Positions 21,853 through 32,001 are shown, numbered from the stretch's first letter. The stretch: DNA of 64,000 bases from Streptomyces iakyrus (GCF_000717055.1 NZ_JNXI01000004.1:434001-498000); one strand, 5' to 3'. The notes: generated by a model not told the origin, from the sequence alone. Program-made: numbers and translations.

Positions 21853-22870
21853 CACCAAGGCCCCGCCGGTGAAGCCGGTGCTCGTGACCGGCACCGGCCA
21901 GGCGCGGACCGTGCTGTTGCGCAGGGCGCGCGAACTGGCCCTCGTACCGGCCCTGTTGCTGCTCATGGTGCTCGGCACGATCGTCAACGACTCGTTCCTC
22001 ACCGAACGGAACCTGATCTCGATCCTCGGCGCCTCCGCCGCCCTCGCCATGGTCGTGCTCGCCGAGTCGCTCGTCCTCATCACCGGCAAGTTCGATCTGT
22101 CCCTGGAGTCGGTCGTCGGTATCGCGCCCGCCGTCGGCGCGCTGCTCGTGCTGCCGGCCGCCCAGTCCGGCTGGGGCACCGAACTCCCCGCCGCCCTCGC
22201 CCTGTTCGCGGTCCTGGTCGCGGGCGCGGCCGTCGGCGCCTTCAACGGCATCCTGGTCGTGAAGTTCAAGCTCAACGCGTTCATCGTGACGCTGGCGATG
22301 CTGATCGTGCTGCGCGGCCTGCTGGTCGGGGCGACCAAGGGCAAGACACTGTTCGGCATGCCCGACAGCTTCTACGCGCTGGCCACCACCACCTTCCTCA
22401 CCGTGCCGCTGTCGGTGTGGCTCGCCGCGGTCGCCTTCGCGGTCGCCGGTCTCGTCCTGAAGTACCACCGGGTCGGACGCGCCCTGTACGCCATCGGCGG
22501 CAACGCGGACGCGGCCCGGGCGGCGGGCATCCGCGTGGAGCGCGTCATGCTCGGCGTGTTCGTCGTCGCGGGCGTCCTCGCGGCGGTCGGCGGCATCATG
22601 CAGACCGGCTACGTCGGAGCGATCAGCGCCAACCAGGGCCAGAACATGATCTTCACGGTGTTCGCGGCCGCGGTGATCGGCGGCATCGCCCTCGACGGCG
22701 GCAAGGGCACCATGTTCGGCGCTCTCACCGGCGTACTCCTTCTGGGTGTCGTACAGAACCTGCTCACCCTCGCGCAGGTGCCGTCGTTCTGGATCCAGGC
22801 CATCTACGGCGGGATCATCCTGGTCGCCCTCATGATCGCCCGGGTCACCACCGGCCGAGCCCAGGACTGA
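21845..22870 (+). CDS. ABC sugar importer, permease (RbsC type)
   Basis: 341 residues with about eight to ten hydrophobic helices. The sequence is typical of ribose-class permeases: ITGKFDLSLESVVGIAPAVG is the conserved periplasmic/loop region, GGNADAARAAGIRV is the ATPase-coupling EAA-like loop, and DGGKGTMFGALTGV follows. It begins 8 bases inside the ATPase gene. Only one permease gene is present, so it probably works as a homodimer. Confidence 0.92.
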   Translation: MADTKAPPVKPVLVTGTGQARTVLLRRARELALVPALLLLMVLGTIVNDSFLTERNLISILGASAALAMVVLAESLVLITGKFDLSLESVVGIAPAVGALLVLPAAQSGWGTELPAALALFAVLVAGAAVGAFNGILVVKFKLNAFIVTLAMLIVLRGLLVGATKGKTLFGMPDSFYALATTTFLTVPLSVWLAAVAFAVAGLVLKYHRVGRALYAIGGNADAARAAGIRVERVMLGVFVVAGVLAAVGGIMQTGYVGAISANQGQNMIFTVFAAAVIGGIALDGGKGTMFGALTGVLLLGVVQNLLTLAQVPSFWIQAIYGGIILVALMIARVTTGRAQD

Positions 22871-22906
22871 CCTCCCCGCCCCCAGCACCCGACCGAAAGG
22901 ACCTCC

Positions 22907-24250
22907 GTGTCCCCGACGCTCGCCCGCATCACCGCGGTCGACACCCACGACATCCGCTTCCCCACCTCACGCGAACTCGACGGCTCCGACGCGATGAACC
23001 CGGACCCCGACTACTCGGCGGCCTACGTCGTCCTGCGCACGGACGCGCCCGACGGGCACGAGGGGCACGGATTCGCCTTCACCATCGGGCGGGGCAACGA
23101 GGTGCAGGTCGCCGCGATCGAGGCACTGCGCGGGCACCTGGTCGGCCGGGACCTCGACGAGCTGTGCACCGACCCCTCCACCCTCAACCGCGACCTGATC
23201 GGCGACAGCCAGCTGCGCTGGCTCGGACCCGAGAAGGGCGTGATGCACATGGCGATCGGCGCCGTCGTCAACGCCGTGTGGGACCTGGCCGCCAAGCGCG
23301 CCGGCCTGCCACTGTGGCGGCTGCTCGCCGAGGCCGAACCCGAATGGATCGTCCGCCAGGTCGACTTCCGCTACCTCACCGACGCCCTCACCCCCGAGGA
23401 GGCCCTGGCCCTCCTGCGCCGGGGCCGGCAGGGCGCGAAGGAGCGCACGGCCCGCCTGCTGGAGCGCGGCTACCCCGCCTACACCACCTCGCCCGGCTGG
23501 CTCGGCTACGACGACGAGAAGCTCACCCGACTCGCGTCCCAGGCCGTCGCCGACGGCTTCCGGCAGATCAAACTCAAGGTCGGCGCCGACCTCGACGACG
23601 ACATCCGCCGCTGCCGCGTGGCCCGTTCGGTCATCGGGCCGGACGTCCGGATGGCCGTCGACGCCAATCAGCGCTGGGACGTCGACGAGGCGATCCGCTG
23701 GACCAAGGCCCTCGCCGAGTTCGACCCGTACTGGATCGAGGAGCCCACCAGTCCCGACGACGTCCTCGGCCACGCGGCGATCCGCCGGGCCGTCGCCCCC
23801 GTGAAGGTCGCCACGGGCGAACACGTGCAGAACCGGATCGTCTTCAAACAGCTCCTCCAGGCCGGCGCGCTCGACGTCGTCCAGATCGACGCGGCCCGCG
23901 TCGGCGGCGTCCCCGAGAACCTCGCCGTCCTGCTGCTCGCGGCCAAGTCCGGCGTGCCGGTCTGCCCGCACGCGGGCGGTGTCGGCCTGTGCGAACTCGT
24001 CCAGCACCTGTCGATGTTCGACTACGTGGCCCTCACCGGCACCACCGAGGACCGCGTCATCGAATACGTCGACCACCTGCACGACCACTTCCTCGATCCG
24101 GTGGTGCTCCGCGAAGGTCACTACACGGCACCCACCGCGCCCGGCTTCTCGGCGGCCATGCGGCCCGAGTCACTGGCGCGGTACACCTACCCGGGCGGCG
24201 CGTACTGGGCCGCCGACCTCGACGACACGAAGAGGGAGCAGGCCCAATGA
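22907..24250 (+). CDS. L-fuconate dehydratase (enolase superfamily)
   Basis: 447 residues. Dehydrates L-fuconate to 2-keto-3-deoxy-L-fuconate in the oxidative L-fucose pathway. Enolase-superfamily residues are present in order: the KxK base pair in IKLKVG, metal ligands in [13 protein letters not shown] and ATGEHV, and the catalytic histidine in [11 protein letters not shown]. The N-terminal cap has [20 protein letters not shown], a hallmark of FucD. Length matches the family. GTG start after aaagg. The assignment to fuconate is strong by motif, but related acid sugars remain possible. Confidence 0.88.
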   Translation: MSPTLARITAVDTHDIRFPTSRELDGSDAMNPDPDYSAAYVVLRTDAPDGHEGHGFAFTIGRGNEVQVAAIEALRGHLVGRDLDELCTDPSTLNRDLIGDSQLRWLGPEKGVMHMAIGAVVNAVWDLAAKRAGLPLWRLLAEAEPEWIVRQVDFRYLTDALTPEEALALLRRGRQGAKERTARLLERGYPAYTTSPGWLGYDDEKLTRLASQAVADGFRQIKLKVGADLDDDIRRCRVARSVIGPDVRMAVDANQRWDVDEAIRWTKALAEFDPYWIEEPTSPDDVLGHAAIRRAVAPVKVATGEHVQNRIVFKQLLQAGALDVVQIDAARVGGVPENLAVLLLAAKSGVPVCPHAGGVGLCELVQHLSMFDYVALTGTTEDRVIEYVDHLHDHFLDPVVLREGHYTAPTAPGFSAAMRPESLARYTYPGGAYWAADLDDTKREQAQ

Positions 24251-25005
24251 GCGACTTCGAGGGTCTGAAGGCCCTGGTGACGGGCGGCGCCTCCGGCATC
24301 GGCCGGGCGACCGCCGAGCTCCTGGCCGAGCGCGGCGCCCAGGTCGCCGTCCTCGACCTGGACCCGTCGTCCGTCGACAAGCCGCTGCTCGCCCACCGCG
24401 CGGACGTCACCGACGACGCGTCCGTGCGCGAGGCCGTCACGGCCGCGGTCGCCGGCCTCGGCGGCGCCCTCGACGTCCTGGTGAACAACGCGGGCATCGG
24501 CGCCCGGGGGACCGTCGAGGACAACCCCGACGACGAGTGGCACCGCGTCTACGACGTCAACGTGCTCGGCATGGTGCGCACCACCCGCGCCTGCCTGCCC
24601 CACCTGCGCGCCTCCGGACACGCGGCGATCGTCAACACCTGCTCCATCGCCGCCACCGCGGGCCTGCCGCAGCGCGCCCTGTACAGCGCCACCAAGGGCG
24701 CGGTGTACTCCCTCACCCTCGCCATGGCCGCCGACCACGTCCGCGAGGGCATCCGCGTCAACTGCGTCAACCCGGGCACCGTCGACACCCCGTGGGTCGG
24801 CCGACTCCTCGACGCCGCGCCCGACCCGGCCGCCGAACGGGCCGCCCTGGAGGCCCGCCAGCCCACCGGCCGGCTGGTCTGTGCGGCCGAGGTCGCGGGC
24901 GCCATCGCCTACCTGGCGAGCCCCCTGTCCGGCGCCACCACCGGCACCGCCCTCGCCGTCGACGGCGGCATGCAGGGCCTGCGGCTGCGCCCGGGGGCCC
25001 GGTGA
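24247..25005 (+). CDS. SDR oxidoreductase, probable 2-keto-3-deoxy-L-fuconate (or fucose) dehydrogenase
   Basis: 252 residues of a classical [13 protein letters not shown] cofactor loop, NNAGIG, catalytic serine in [18 protein letters not shown] with Tyr/Lys, and a C-terminal AVDGGMQG. An aspartate after beta-2 ([10 protein letters not shown]) predicts NAD rather than NADP. In the fucose pathway an SDR of this kind oxidises 2-keto-3-deoxy-fuconate to the 2,4-diketo acid. ATGA overlap with the dehydratase gene. Confidence 0.85.
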   Translation: MSDFEGLKALVTGGASGIGRATAELLAERGAQVAVLDLDPSSVDKPLLAHRADVTDDASVREAVTAAVAGLGGALDVLVNNAGIGARGTVEDNPDDEWHRVYDVNVLGMVRTTRACLPHLRASGHAAIVNTCSIAATAGLPQRALYSATKGAVYSLTLAMAADHVREGIRVNCVNPGTVDTPWVGRLLDAAPDPAAERAALEARQPTGRLVCAAEVAGAIAYLASPLSGATTGTALAVDGGMQGLRLRPGAR

Positions 25006-25988
25006 ACCGGCTCGGCCGCAGCCGCGTCGAGGTCAGCGCCCTGTCCTTCGGCGCCGCCGCCATCGGCAACCTGTACACGGAGGTCGGCGAGGAGCAGGCG
25101 CACGAGGCCGTGGACGCCGCCTGGCAGCGCGGCATCCGCTACTTCGACACCGCCCCGCACTACGGCCTCGGCCTGTCCGAACGCCGCCTGGGCGCCGCCC
25201 TGCGCGAGCGCCCCCGCGACCGGTACACGGTCTCCACGAAGGTGGGCCGCCGCCTGGAGCCCTCGGACGGCACCGGCGACGACCTGGCGGGCGGCTTCGC
25301 CGTGCCCGCGACGCACCGCCGCGTGTGGGATTTCAGCGCCGACGGCGTACGCCGCACCCTGGAGGCCAGCCTGGCACGCCTCGGCCTCGACCGGGTCGAC
25401 GTCGTCTACCTCCACGACCCCGACGAGCACGCCGAACAGGCCTTCCGTGAGGGCTATCCGGCGCTGGAAAGACTCCGCTCCGAGGGCGTGGTGGGTGCGA
25501 TCGGTGCCGGGATGAACCAGGCGGGGATGCTCACCCGCTTCGTCCGCGACACCGACGTCGACGTGGTGCTGTGCGCCGGCCGCTACACCCTGCTCGACCA
25601 GAGCGCCCTCACCGGCCTGCTGCCCGCGGCCCAGGAACGCGGCACGTCCGTCGTCATCGGCGGCGCCTTCAACTCCGGCCTGCTGGCCAACCCCGAGCCC
25701 GGGGCGAGGTACAACTACACCGTCGCCCCCTCGGCACTGGTCGAGCGCGCCCTGCGTCTGAAGTCCGTCGCCGACCGGCACGGCACCACGCTGCGTGCCG
25801 CCGCCCTGGCCTTCTGCGCGGCCCACCCGGCCGTCGCCAGCGTCCTCGTCGGTGCCCGCTCCGCTCACGAAGTGCGCGACTGCGCGCACCAGTTCGCAGC
25901 CCGCGTGCCCGCAGGGTTCTGGCAGCAGCTGCGTGCCGAGGGCCTCCTGCCCGACGAGGCCCCGGTACCCCTTGAGGAGCCGTCATGA
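25002..25988 (+). CDS. aldo/keto reductase, probable L-fucose (D-threo-aldose) 1-dehydrogenase
   Basis: 328 residues. The AKR tetrad is present: Asp in YFDTAPHYG, Tyr in HYGLGLSE, Lys in VSTKVG and His in VVYLHDPDE. It resembles D-threo-aldose/L-fucose dehydrogenases, which oxidise L-fucose to L-fucono-1,5-lactone with NAD(P). This would be the first oxidative step before the lactonase at the operon's end. GTGA overlap with the SDR stop. Confidence 0.85.
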   Translation: MNRLGRSRVEVSALSFGAAAIGNLYTEVGEEQAHEAVDAAWQRGIRYFDTAPHYGLGLSERRLGAALRERPRDRYTVSTKVGRRLEPSDGTGDDLAGGFAVPATHRRVWDFSADGVRRTLEASLARLGLDRVDVVYLHDPDEHAEQAFREGYPALERLRSEGVVGAIGAGMNQAGMLTRFVRDTDVDVVLCAGRYTLLDQSALTGLLPAAQERGTSVVIGGAFNSGLLANPEPGARYNYTVAPSALVERALRLKSVADRHGTTLRAAALAFCAAHPAVASVLVGARSAHEVRDCAHQFAARVPAGFWQQLRAEGLLPDEAPVPLEEPS

Positions 25989-26302
25989 GGGTCGCCCTGC
26001 ACACCAGGGTCCGCGCCGACCGCGTCGCGGAGTACGAGGCGGCCCACCGCGAGGTGCCGGAGGAGCTCACCGACGCCATCCGCGCCGCCGGCGCCACCTC
26101 CTGGACGATCTGGCGCAGCGGGACGGACCTCTTCCACGTCCTGGACTGCGAGGACTACGCCCTGCTCCTCGCCGAACTGGCGAAGCTGCCGGTCAACGTC
26201 GCCTGGCAGGCCCGCATGGCCGAACTGCTGGACGTCGTGCACGACTACTCCGGCGACGGCGCGGACGCCGGCCTGCCCGTCGTCTGGGAGCTGCCGTCAT
26301 GA
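25985..26302 (+). CDS. L-rhamnose/L-fucose mutarotase (RhaM-like)
   Basis: 105 residues of the RhaM fold. It interconverts alpha and beta anomers of a 6-deoxyhexose, providing the dehydrogenase with its preferred anomer. Motifs include LHTRVRADRVAEYEAAHREV at the N-terminus, the TSWTIWRSG strand and a tryptophan-rich MAELLDVVHDY ending. The 4-base overlaps on both sides show tight operon packing. Confidence 0.85.
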   Translation: MRVALHTRVRADRVAEYEAAHREVPEELTDAIRAAGATSWTIWRSGTDLFHVLDCEDYALLLAELAKLPVNVAWQARMAELLDVVHDYSGDGADAGLPVVWELPS

Positions 26303-27132
26303 CCGTCGTCGACGCCCACCACCACGTGTGGGACCTGTCCGTACGGGACCAGGACTGGATCACCGGCCCCGAACTCGCCCCGCTCCGGCGCGACTTCACC
26401 ATGAACGACCTGGCATCCGAGGCGAGGGCCGCCGGAGTGGGCCGCACGGTCCTCGTCCAGACCGTCACCGTGCCCGAGGAGACCCCCGAGTTCCTGGCCC
26501 TGGCCGCCGAGCACGACCTGATCGCGGGGGTCGTCGGCTGGACCGACCTCACCCGCCCCGACGTCGCCGACGAACTCGCCCGGCTGCGCGAACTGCCGGG
26601 CGGGCGGTACCTCAAGGGCATCCGCCACCAGGTCCAGGGCGAGTCCGACCCGGCGTGGCTACTGCGCCCGGACGTCCGGCGCGGACTGGCCGCCGTGGCC
26701 GACGCCGGACTGGTCTACGACCTCGTCGTCCTGCCCCGCCAGCTCCCGGCCTGCGTCCGGGCCGCAGCCGACCTGGCCGGCCTCACCTTCGTCCTCGACC
26801 ACCTGGGCAAACCGCCCATCGCCTCCGGCGCCCTCGAACCCTGGGCGTCCGGCCTGCGCGCCCTCGCAGCCCTGCCGAACACGGCCGCCAAGCTGTCCGG
26901 CCTGGTCACCGAGGCCGACGTCGCCTCGTGGACCGTCGAGGACCTGCGCCCCTACGCCGACGTGGCCCTGGAGGCCTTCGGGCCCGGCAGGCTGATGTAC
27001 GGCTCGGACTGGCCGGTGTCCACCCTTGCGGCGGCCTACGGGGACATCCTCGACGCCACGCGCCGGCTGACCGACCCGCACGACCACCCGCAGATATTCG
27101 AGACCACCGCCACCCGCCTCTACGACCTGTGA
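26299..27132 (+). CDS. amidohydrolase, probable L-fuconolactonase
   Basis: 277 residues, amidohydrolase superfamily (COG3618 type). The metal motif VDAHHHVWD opens the barrel, followed by KGIRHQVQGE, LDHLGKPP and MYGSDWPVS (catalytic aspartate). Members hydrolyse L-fucono- or L-rhamnono-lactone to the acid, feeding the fuconate dehydratase in this operon. It is the last operon gene and overlaps the convergent lipase maturation factor gene by 13 bases. Confidence 0.85.
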   Translation: MTVVDAHHHVWDLSVRDQDWITGPELAPLRRDFTMNDLASEARAAGVGRTVLVQTVTVPEETPEFLALAAEHDLIAGVVGWTDLTRPDVADELARLRELPGGRYLKGIRHQVQGESDPAWLLRPDVRRGLAAVADAGLVYDLVVLPRQLPACVRAAADLAGLTFVLDHLGKPPIASGALEPWASGLRALAALPNTAAKLSGLVTEADVASWTVEDLRPYADVALEAFGPGRLMYGSDWPVSTLAAAYGDILDATRRLTDPHDHPQIFETTATRLYDL

Positions 27133-28541
27133 ACCGGTCCGGCCAGACGGGTCGGCGGCAGGTACTCCCGTACGAACGTCCGTTCCCAGCACGCGCCCGT
27201 CTCCCGCAGCTCGCGCCACGTCGTGTAGCGGTACCGGAACAGGCGGGCGCGCACGTACCGCGGGGGCTCGTCCTTCGGGAAAGGCGAGCGGCGCAGGAGT
27301 TTCAGGGTGTCCCGGTCGTTCTCCAGGAGCCGCTCCACCAGCGTGCCGAACCAGGCGTCGGCGTAGGCGGGGGAGAGGGCCGCGAACCACATCAGCCAGT
27401 CGAGCCGCAGGTGATAGGGCGCGAACTGGCGCGGCCAGCGCCGGGGATCGCCCGGCTTGCCCTTGAACTCGTACTCCCGCCAGTCCGAGTCCGCACGCGG
27501 TACGTCGTCCCTGGTGCCCTCCAGCACCACCTCGTACCGCACCCGGCTCACGCTGCCGAACGCTCCGTAGGTGTTGACCAGATGGAGCGGGTCGAAGGAG
27601 CGGTTCATGACCTGGCGGCGGGACAGCATGTTGCGCACCGGCCGGTAGCCGAGGCCCACCAGCAGCGCGGCCACCGCGAGGACCACCACCACGAACCACA
27701 GGGGCGCTTCGGGCACCTCGGGCGGATCGGCCGGGAAACGCACCGCCGCCAGCGCCAGCACGATCGTGATCCAGTTCAGCCAGGAGAAGTTGCCCGACAG
27801 CACCAGCCACAGCTGGGTGACGATCATCAGCGACGCGGCGGCCGTCGCGACGGGCTGCGGGGTGAACAGCAGGAACGGCACCACGAGCTGGGTGACGTGG
27901 TTCGCGGCCACCTCCACGCGGTGCAGGGGCCGGGGCAGATGGTGGAAGAACCAGCTCAGCGGACCCGGCATGGGCTGGGTCTCGTGATGGTGGTCCAGGC
28001 ACGTCAACTTCCGCCAGCACTCGTCGCCGCGCATCTTGATCAGCCCCGCGCCGAACTCCACCCGGAAGAGGATCCACCGCAGCAGGAACAGCACCACGAC
28101 CGGCGGCGCCACCTGGTCGTTGCCGAGGAACACGGCGAGGAAGCCGACCTCCAGGAGCAGTGACTCCCAGCCGAACGAGTACCAGGTCTGCCCCACGTTG
28201 ACGATCGACAGGTACAGCACCCACGGCACCAGCCACAGCAGCATGGCGCCCCACAACGGGAGCAGCGAGTCCAGCCCGGCCAGCAGCGCCGCCGCCACCG
28301 CGCAGCCCGCCCAGGCGCAGAGCGCGAAGAAGCGGTCCGAGTAGTGCCACTGGAACAGGCTCGGCGCCCGCCTGAACGGCACCCGCTCCACGAACCGCGG
28401 CACGGGCAGCATGCCGCGCCGCCCGATCAGCGGACGGAACTGGAGGGCCGCCGTCAGGAACGCCACCAGGTACACGGCGGCCAGCGCCTTCTGGAAGACC
28501 AGCCGGGTCAGCCAGTAGTCGGATGCGGTGAACCACTCCAC
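27120..28541 (-). CDS. lipase maturation factor family membrane protein
   Basis: 473 residues with about six to eight hydrophobic helices. The family is best known from vertebrate LMF1, which helps fold lipases in the ER; bacterial members are uncharacterised. It shows the hallmark regions QWHYSDRFF, FGWESLLLEVGFLAVFLG, RWILFRVEFGAGLIKMRGD, and HLPRPLHRVEVAANHVTQL. The C-terminal PRRWPRQFAPYHLRLDWLMW is also conserved in the family. GTG start after ggagg repeats. Confidence 0.85.
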   Translation of the reverse strand: MEWFTASDYWLTRLVFQKALAAVYLVAFLTAALQFRPLIGRRGMLPVPRFVERVPFRRAPSLFQWHYSDRFFALCAWAGCAVAAALLAGLDSLLPLWGAMLLWLVPWVLYLSIVNVGQTWYSFGWESLLLEVGFLAVFLGNDQVAPPVVVLFLLRWILFRVEFGAGLIKMRGDECWRKLTCLDHHHETQPMPGPLSWFFHHLPRPLHRVEVAANHVTQLVVPFLLFTPQPVATAAASLMIVTQLWLVLSGNFSWLNWITIVLALAAVRFPADPPEVPEAPLWFVVVVLAVAALLVGLGYRPVRNMLSRRQVMNRSFDPLHLVNTYGAFGSVSRVRYEVVLEGTRDDVPRADSDWREYEFKGKPGDPRRWPRQFAPYHLRLDWLMWFAALSPAYADAWFGTLVERLLENDRDTLKLLRRSPFPKDEPPRYVRARLFRYRYTTWRELRETGACWERTFVREYLPPTRLAGPVHRS

Positions 28542-28685
28542 GTCCGTGCGCTCCTCCTCCTCGTGCGGCGCATCAGCCCGCCGTCACGATCCGTGTAACG
28601 CCGCTCCGGTTGCGTAACCCGAGTGAGCGAAGCAAACAATAGTGACGAGCCGCCGGAAACGGGCCGAGGTGAGCGGGAGGGCGAG

Positions 28686-29837
28686 GTGCGGACACCCACC
28701 GGGACCTTCGCCCTGGCCTGCGTGCTCTCGGCGGCGCTCCTCCTCTCGGGCTGCGGCGGCACCACCGGTCGCGGCGGCACCCCCGGCCTCGGCGACGACG
28801 CGGGCACCGGCACCGGTGGTGAACTCCTCCTCCAGCCGGCAGCCGATCCGGGGCCCGACCCCTTCACGGATTCCACGGCCCTCACGGCGGCTACCCCGTC
28901 CCCCGCCCCGCGAACGCCGGGCGGGCCCCGCTCCCTCTCCGGGGCGACGCCCGGCCTGTACGGCGGCACCGAGCGGACCGGCAGCTGTGACATCGGCCGG
29001 CAGATCGGCCATCTGACCCGCGACCCCGCCCGGGGCCGCGCCTTCGCCGAGGCCACGGGCATCTCCCCGGCGTCCGTCCCCGACCACGTGCGCGCGCTGA
29101 CACCCGTCGTCCTGCGCGCCGACACCCGCGTCACCGGCCACGGCTTCCGGGCCGGACGGATCACCCGCCACCAGTCCGTCCTCCAGACCGGCACCGCCGT
29201 CCTCATCGACGACCGCGGCCTGCCGCGCCTGCGCTGCGCCTGCGGCAACCCGCTCGGCCCTCCGGTGGCGCCGCGCGGTACGCCGGTCACCACGGGCACG
29301 CCCTGGCCGGGCTACCGACCCGGCGAGGCGGTCGTCGTGACCCCCGCCCCGCGGGCCGTCACCCTCTTCACGATCATCGACAGCACCTCCCGGGCCTGGA
29401 TCGAACGCCGCACCGGCCACGACGTACGGCACGACCGGGCCCTGCCCCCGCCGGTCCGGGCGGCACACCCACCGCGGCCCTCCCGGACCCCGGCCCCGGA
29501 CCCGGGCCCCGGCACGCGCAGCGCATCCCCCTGGGACGCCCCGGCAGACGCGGGCCTCCCCGACACCGACACCGACCCGCCCGTCGACAGCGGCAGCGCG
29601 GACACGGACGTCGGCACGCCCGTGCCTCCCGCCGTGGAGGTCCCGCCTTCCGGCCGGCCGACCGACCCGGAGGACTCCGGAGGCCCGGACGAGGTCGGAC
29701 CCGACGCCGTCCCGGACAACCCCGATCCGCCCGACGGCGCCGGGCTCATCCCCGACGACCGGGCCGCCGAACGCATCCCCGGCAGCTCCGCAAACGTCTT
29801 CACCGACTGGGGGCCGGTCCGGCGGAGCGGCTCGTAG
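28686..29837 (+). CDS. secreted lipoprotein with DUF6777-like domain
   Basis: 383 residues. The signal ends with a lipobox, LLLSGCGG. After a Pro/Thr-rich linker a globular domain spans about 85-260. It has CDIGRQIGHLTRDPARGRAF, VLRADTRVTGHGF and a CAC motif in LPRLRCACGNPL (disulfide candidates). The C-terminal about 120 residues are Asp/Pro-rich and probably disordered in the wall. The architecture matches the streptomycete DUF6777 family as I recall it; no function is known. GTG 28686 is chosen over GTG 28623 because gggagg lies 5 bases before it and the signal follows directly. Confidence 0.75.
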   Translation: MRTPTGTFALACVLSAALLLSGCGGTTGRGGTPGLGDDAGTGTGGELLLQPAADPGPDPFTDSTALTAATPSPAPRTPGGPRSLSGATPGLYGGTERTGSCDIGRQIGHLTRDPARGRAFAEATGISPASVPDHVRALTPVVLRADTRVTGHGFRAGRITRHQSVLQTGTAVLIDDRGLPRLRCACGNPLGPPVAPRGTPVTTGTPWPGYRPGEAVVVTPAPRAVTLFTIIDSTSRAWIERRTGHDVRHDRALPPPVRAAHPPRPSRTPAPDPGPGTRSASPWDAPADAGLPDTDTDPPVDSGSADTDVGTPVPPAVEVPPSGRPTDPEDSGGPDEVGPDAVPDNPDPPDGAGLIPDDRAAERIPGSSANVFTDWGPVRRSGS

Positions 29838-29891
29838 ACTCGGCACATCCATCCGGTCGAAGAATCGGACGAATCCTGGCAAGGTGGGCCC

Positions 29892-31979
29892 ATGGCTGAT
29901 CGGGGAGCGAGTGCCCTGTCCCTCCCGGACGACTGGCCCGCCCACCCGGACCCGATCCTCGTGCTCAACCGGATGGGCAGCTTCGACTGGGATCTGGACA
30001 CCGGCCTGATGCAGATGGACGCCCAGGCCCACGAAGTCTTCGACGTGCGCCCCGACGAGTACGACGACCACCCCGAGACCCTCGCCAAACGCGTCCCGCC
30101 CGACGAGTCCCGGCGCCTGGACACCGCGGTCTCCCAGGCCCTGAAGGACGGCAGCGAGAACTACGGCGCCTACTTCCGCATCCGCCGCCGCGACGGCAGC
30201 CTGCGCTGGACCCACACCCAGGGCTACATCCGGCGTGACGACACCGGGCGCCCCCGCCGCATCATCGGCATCATCCGGGACGCCACCCAGGAACTCGGCG
30301 AGAGCGCCGCCCGTCGCGACCAGGCCGCCCAGGACGAGGCCCGCCGCTGGCAGACCAGCGTCGTCGAGCTCACCACGGCCGCCCTCGCCCACGCCCGCAC
30401 GGTCCAGGACGTCATCGACGTCCTCAAGGACACCCACGGCCTCACCCACCTGGGCGCCGCCAGCCTCGTCATGGGCCTGGTCGAGGCCGGCCGCATCCGT
30501 CTGGTCGCCGAGGGGCCCGCGGACAGCTTCGTGCCCGGCACCCGCGTCACCCGGATCGACGAGCCCTACCCGATGAGTGAGGCCGTCCGGACCCTCGGCC
30601 CGTGCTTCATCGAGTCCCCGCAGGAGTTCGCCGAGCGCTACCCCATCCTGTGGCCCCACATCACCGACCTCGAGATCACCTCGGCCGCCTATCTGCCGCT
30701 CATCGTCCAGGCCCGGCCGATTGGCGTGGTGGGGCTGCTCTACAGCGACCGCTACGGCTTCACGTCCGAGGAACGCAACATCCTCGTCGCCCTCGGCAGC
30801 AGCATCGCGCAGAGCCTGCAACGGGCCATGTTCTACGAGCAGGAGATGGACCTCGCGCAGGGCCTCCAGCAGGCCATGCTGCCCCGGACCATCCCGAGCG
30901 TGCCCGGCGCCGACGTCGCCGTGCGCTACCGCGCCGCCACCATCGGCGGCTCCTTCGGCCGGGACATCGGCGGCGACTGGTACGACCTGATCCCGCTGCC
31001 CGGCGGCCGGGTCGGCGCCGTCATCGGCGACGTCCAGGGCCACGACACGCACGCGGCCGCCGTCATGGGGCAGCTGCGCATCGTGCTGCGCGCCTACGCC
31101 GCCGAGGGGCACCCCCCGGCCACCGTCATGGCCCGGGCCTCCGTCTTCCTGCACGAACTCGACACCGACCGCTCCGCGACCTGCCTCTACGCCGAGGCCG
31201 ACCTGACCACCGGCGTGCTCCAGATGGTCCGGGCCGGGCACATCGATCCGCTGGTGCGGCACACCGACGGCACCTGCCGGCGCGTCACCGTCCCCGGCGG
31301 GCTGCCGCTCGGCCTGTCCGCCGAGTTCGGCCGCCTCGACTACCCCGTGGGCACCCTGGAGCTCGACCCCGGCGACACCCTGCTGCTGTGCACCGACGGC
31401 CTGGTGGAGCAGCCCGGCGCCGACCTCGACGACGGCATGCGCACCCTCACCGCGCTCGTCGACACCGGCCCCGAGGACGTACGGGACCTGGCCGACCGGC
31501 TCATCGACGTGGCAGCCGAGCGGGGCGGCGACGACGACGTGGCGCTGCTCCTGCTGCGCCGCCGCGACCCGGACGGCACGCGGTCCGGCCGCCGGCTCCA
31601 GCGGCATGTGGCCCCCGGCGACCCCGGCGCCCTCGCCGAGGCCCGGCGCATGATCCGCACCGCGGTCACCGGGTGGGGAGCGGGCGAGCGCGCCGACGAG
31701 ATCGAACTGGTCGCCGACGAGCTGATCACCAACGCCCTGATGCACACCGAGGGCTCCGCGGTCGTCACCCTGCGGGCCTTCAGCGGCTCGGAGCGCCGGC
31801 TGCGCGTCGAGGTCGAGGACTCCTCCAGCGCCCTGCCACGCCGCCGGGAGGCGGGCGACTCGGGCGTCTCCGGGCGGGGCCTGCTCCTGGTCGAGCTGCT
31901 CACCGACGTGTGGGGCGTGGAGGCCCGGGGCGGCGGCAAGGCGGTGTGGTGCGAGTTCGTGGTGCCCGGCTCCGGCTGA
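29892..31979 (+). CDS. PAS-GAF-SpoIIE phosphatase with HATPase domain (four-module regulator)
   Basis: 695 residues. PAS about 20-140 (LNRMGSFDWDLDTG, RRIIGIIRDATQE). GAF about 160-315. PP2C/SpoIIE phosphatase about 335-560 with metal residues in DIGGDWYD, IGDVQGHD, LLLCTDGLVE and GGDDDVALLLL. C-terminal RsbW-like histidine-kinase ATPase about 575-695 with VADELITNALMHT and GVSGRGLLLVELL. Such proteins toggle anti-sigma-antagonist phosphorylation, with sensing, phosphatase and kinase in one chain. Streptomycetes carry dozens. ATG after aggtggg; a TAGACT -10 box lies near 29837. A second SpoIIE phosphatase is 0.9 kb downstream. Confidence 0.92.
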   Translation: MADRGASALSLPDDWPAHPDPILVLNRMGSFDWDLDTGLMQMDAQAHEVFDVRPDEYDDHPETLAKRVPPDESRRLDTAVSQALKDGSENYGAYFRIRRRDGSLRWTHTQGYIRRDDTGRPRRIIGIIRDATQELGESAARRDQAAQDEARRWQTSVVELTTAALAHARTVQDVIDVLKDTHGLTHLGAASLVMGLVEAGRIRLVAEGPADSFVPGTRVTRIDEPYPMSEAVRTLGPCFIESPQEFAERYPILWPHITDLEITSAAYLPLIVQARPIGVVGLLYSDRYGFTSEERNILVALGSSIAQSLQRAMFYEQEMDLAQGLQQAMLPRTIPSVPGADVAVRYRAATIGGSFGRDIGGDWYDLIPLPGGRVGAVIGDVQGHDTHAAAVMGQLRIVLRAYAAEGHPPATVMARASVFLHELDTDRSATCLYAEADLTTGVLQMVRAGHIDPLVRHTDGTCRRVTVPGGLPLGLSAEFGRLDYPVGTLELDPGDTLLLCTDGLVEQPGADLDDGMRTLTALVDTGPEDVRDLADRLIDVAAERGGDDDVALLLLRRRDPDGTRSGRRLQRHVAPGDPGALAEARRMIRTAVTGWGAGERADEIELVADELITNALMHTEGSAVVTLRAFSGSERRLRVEVEDSSSALPRRREAGDSGVSGRGLLLVELLTDVWGVEARGGGKAVWCEFVVPGSG

Positions 31980-32001
31980 CCGGGCGTGGCACTCTGGACC
32001 C

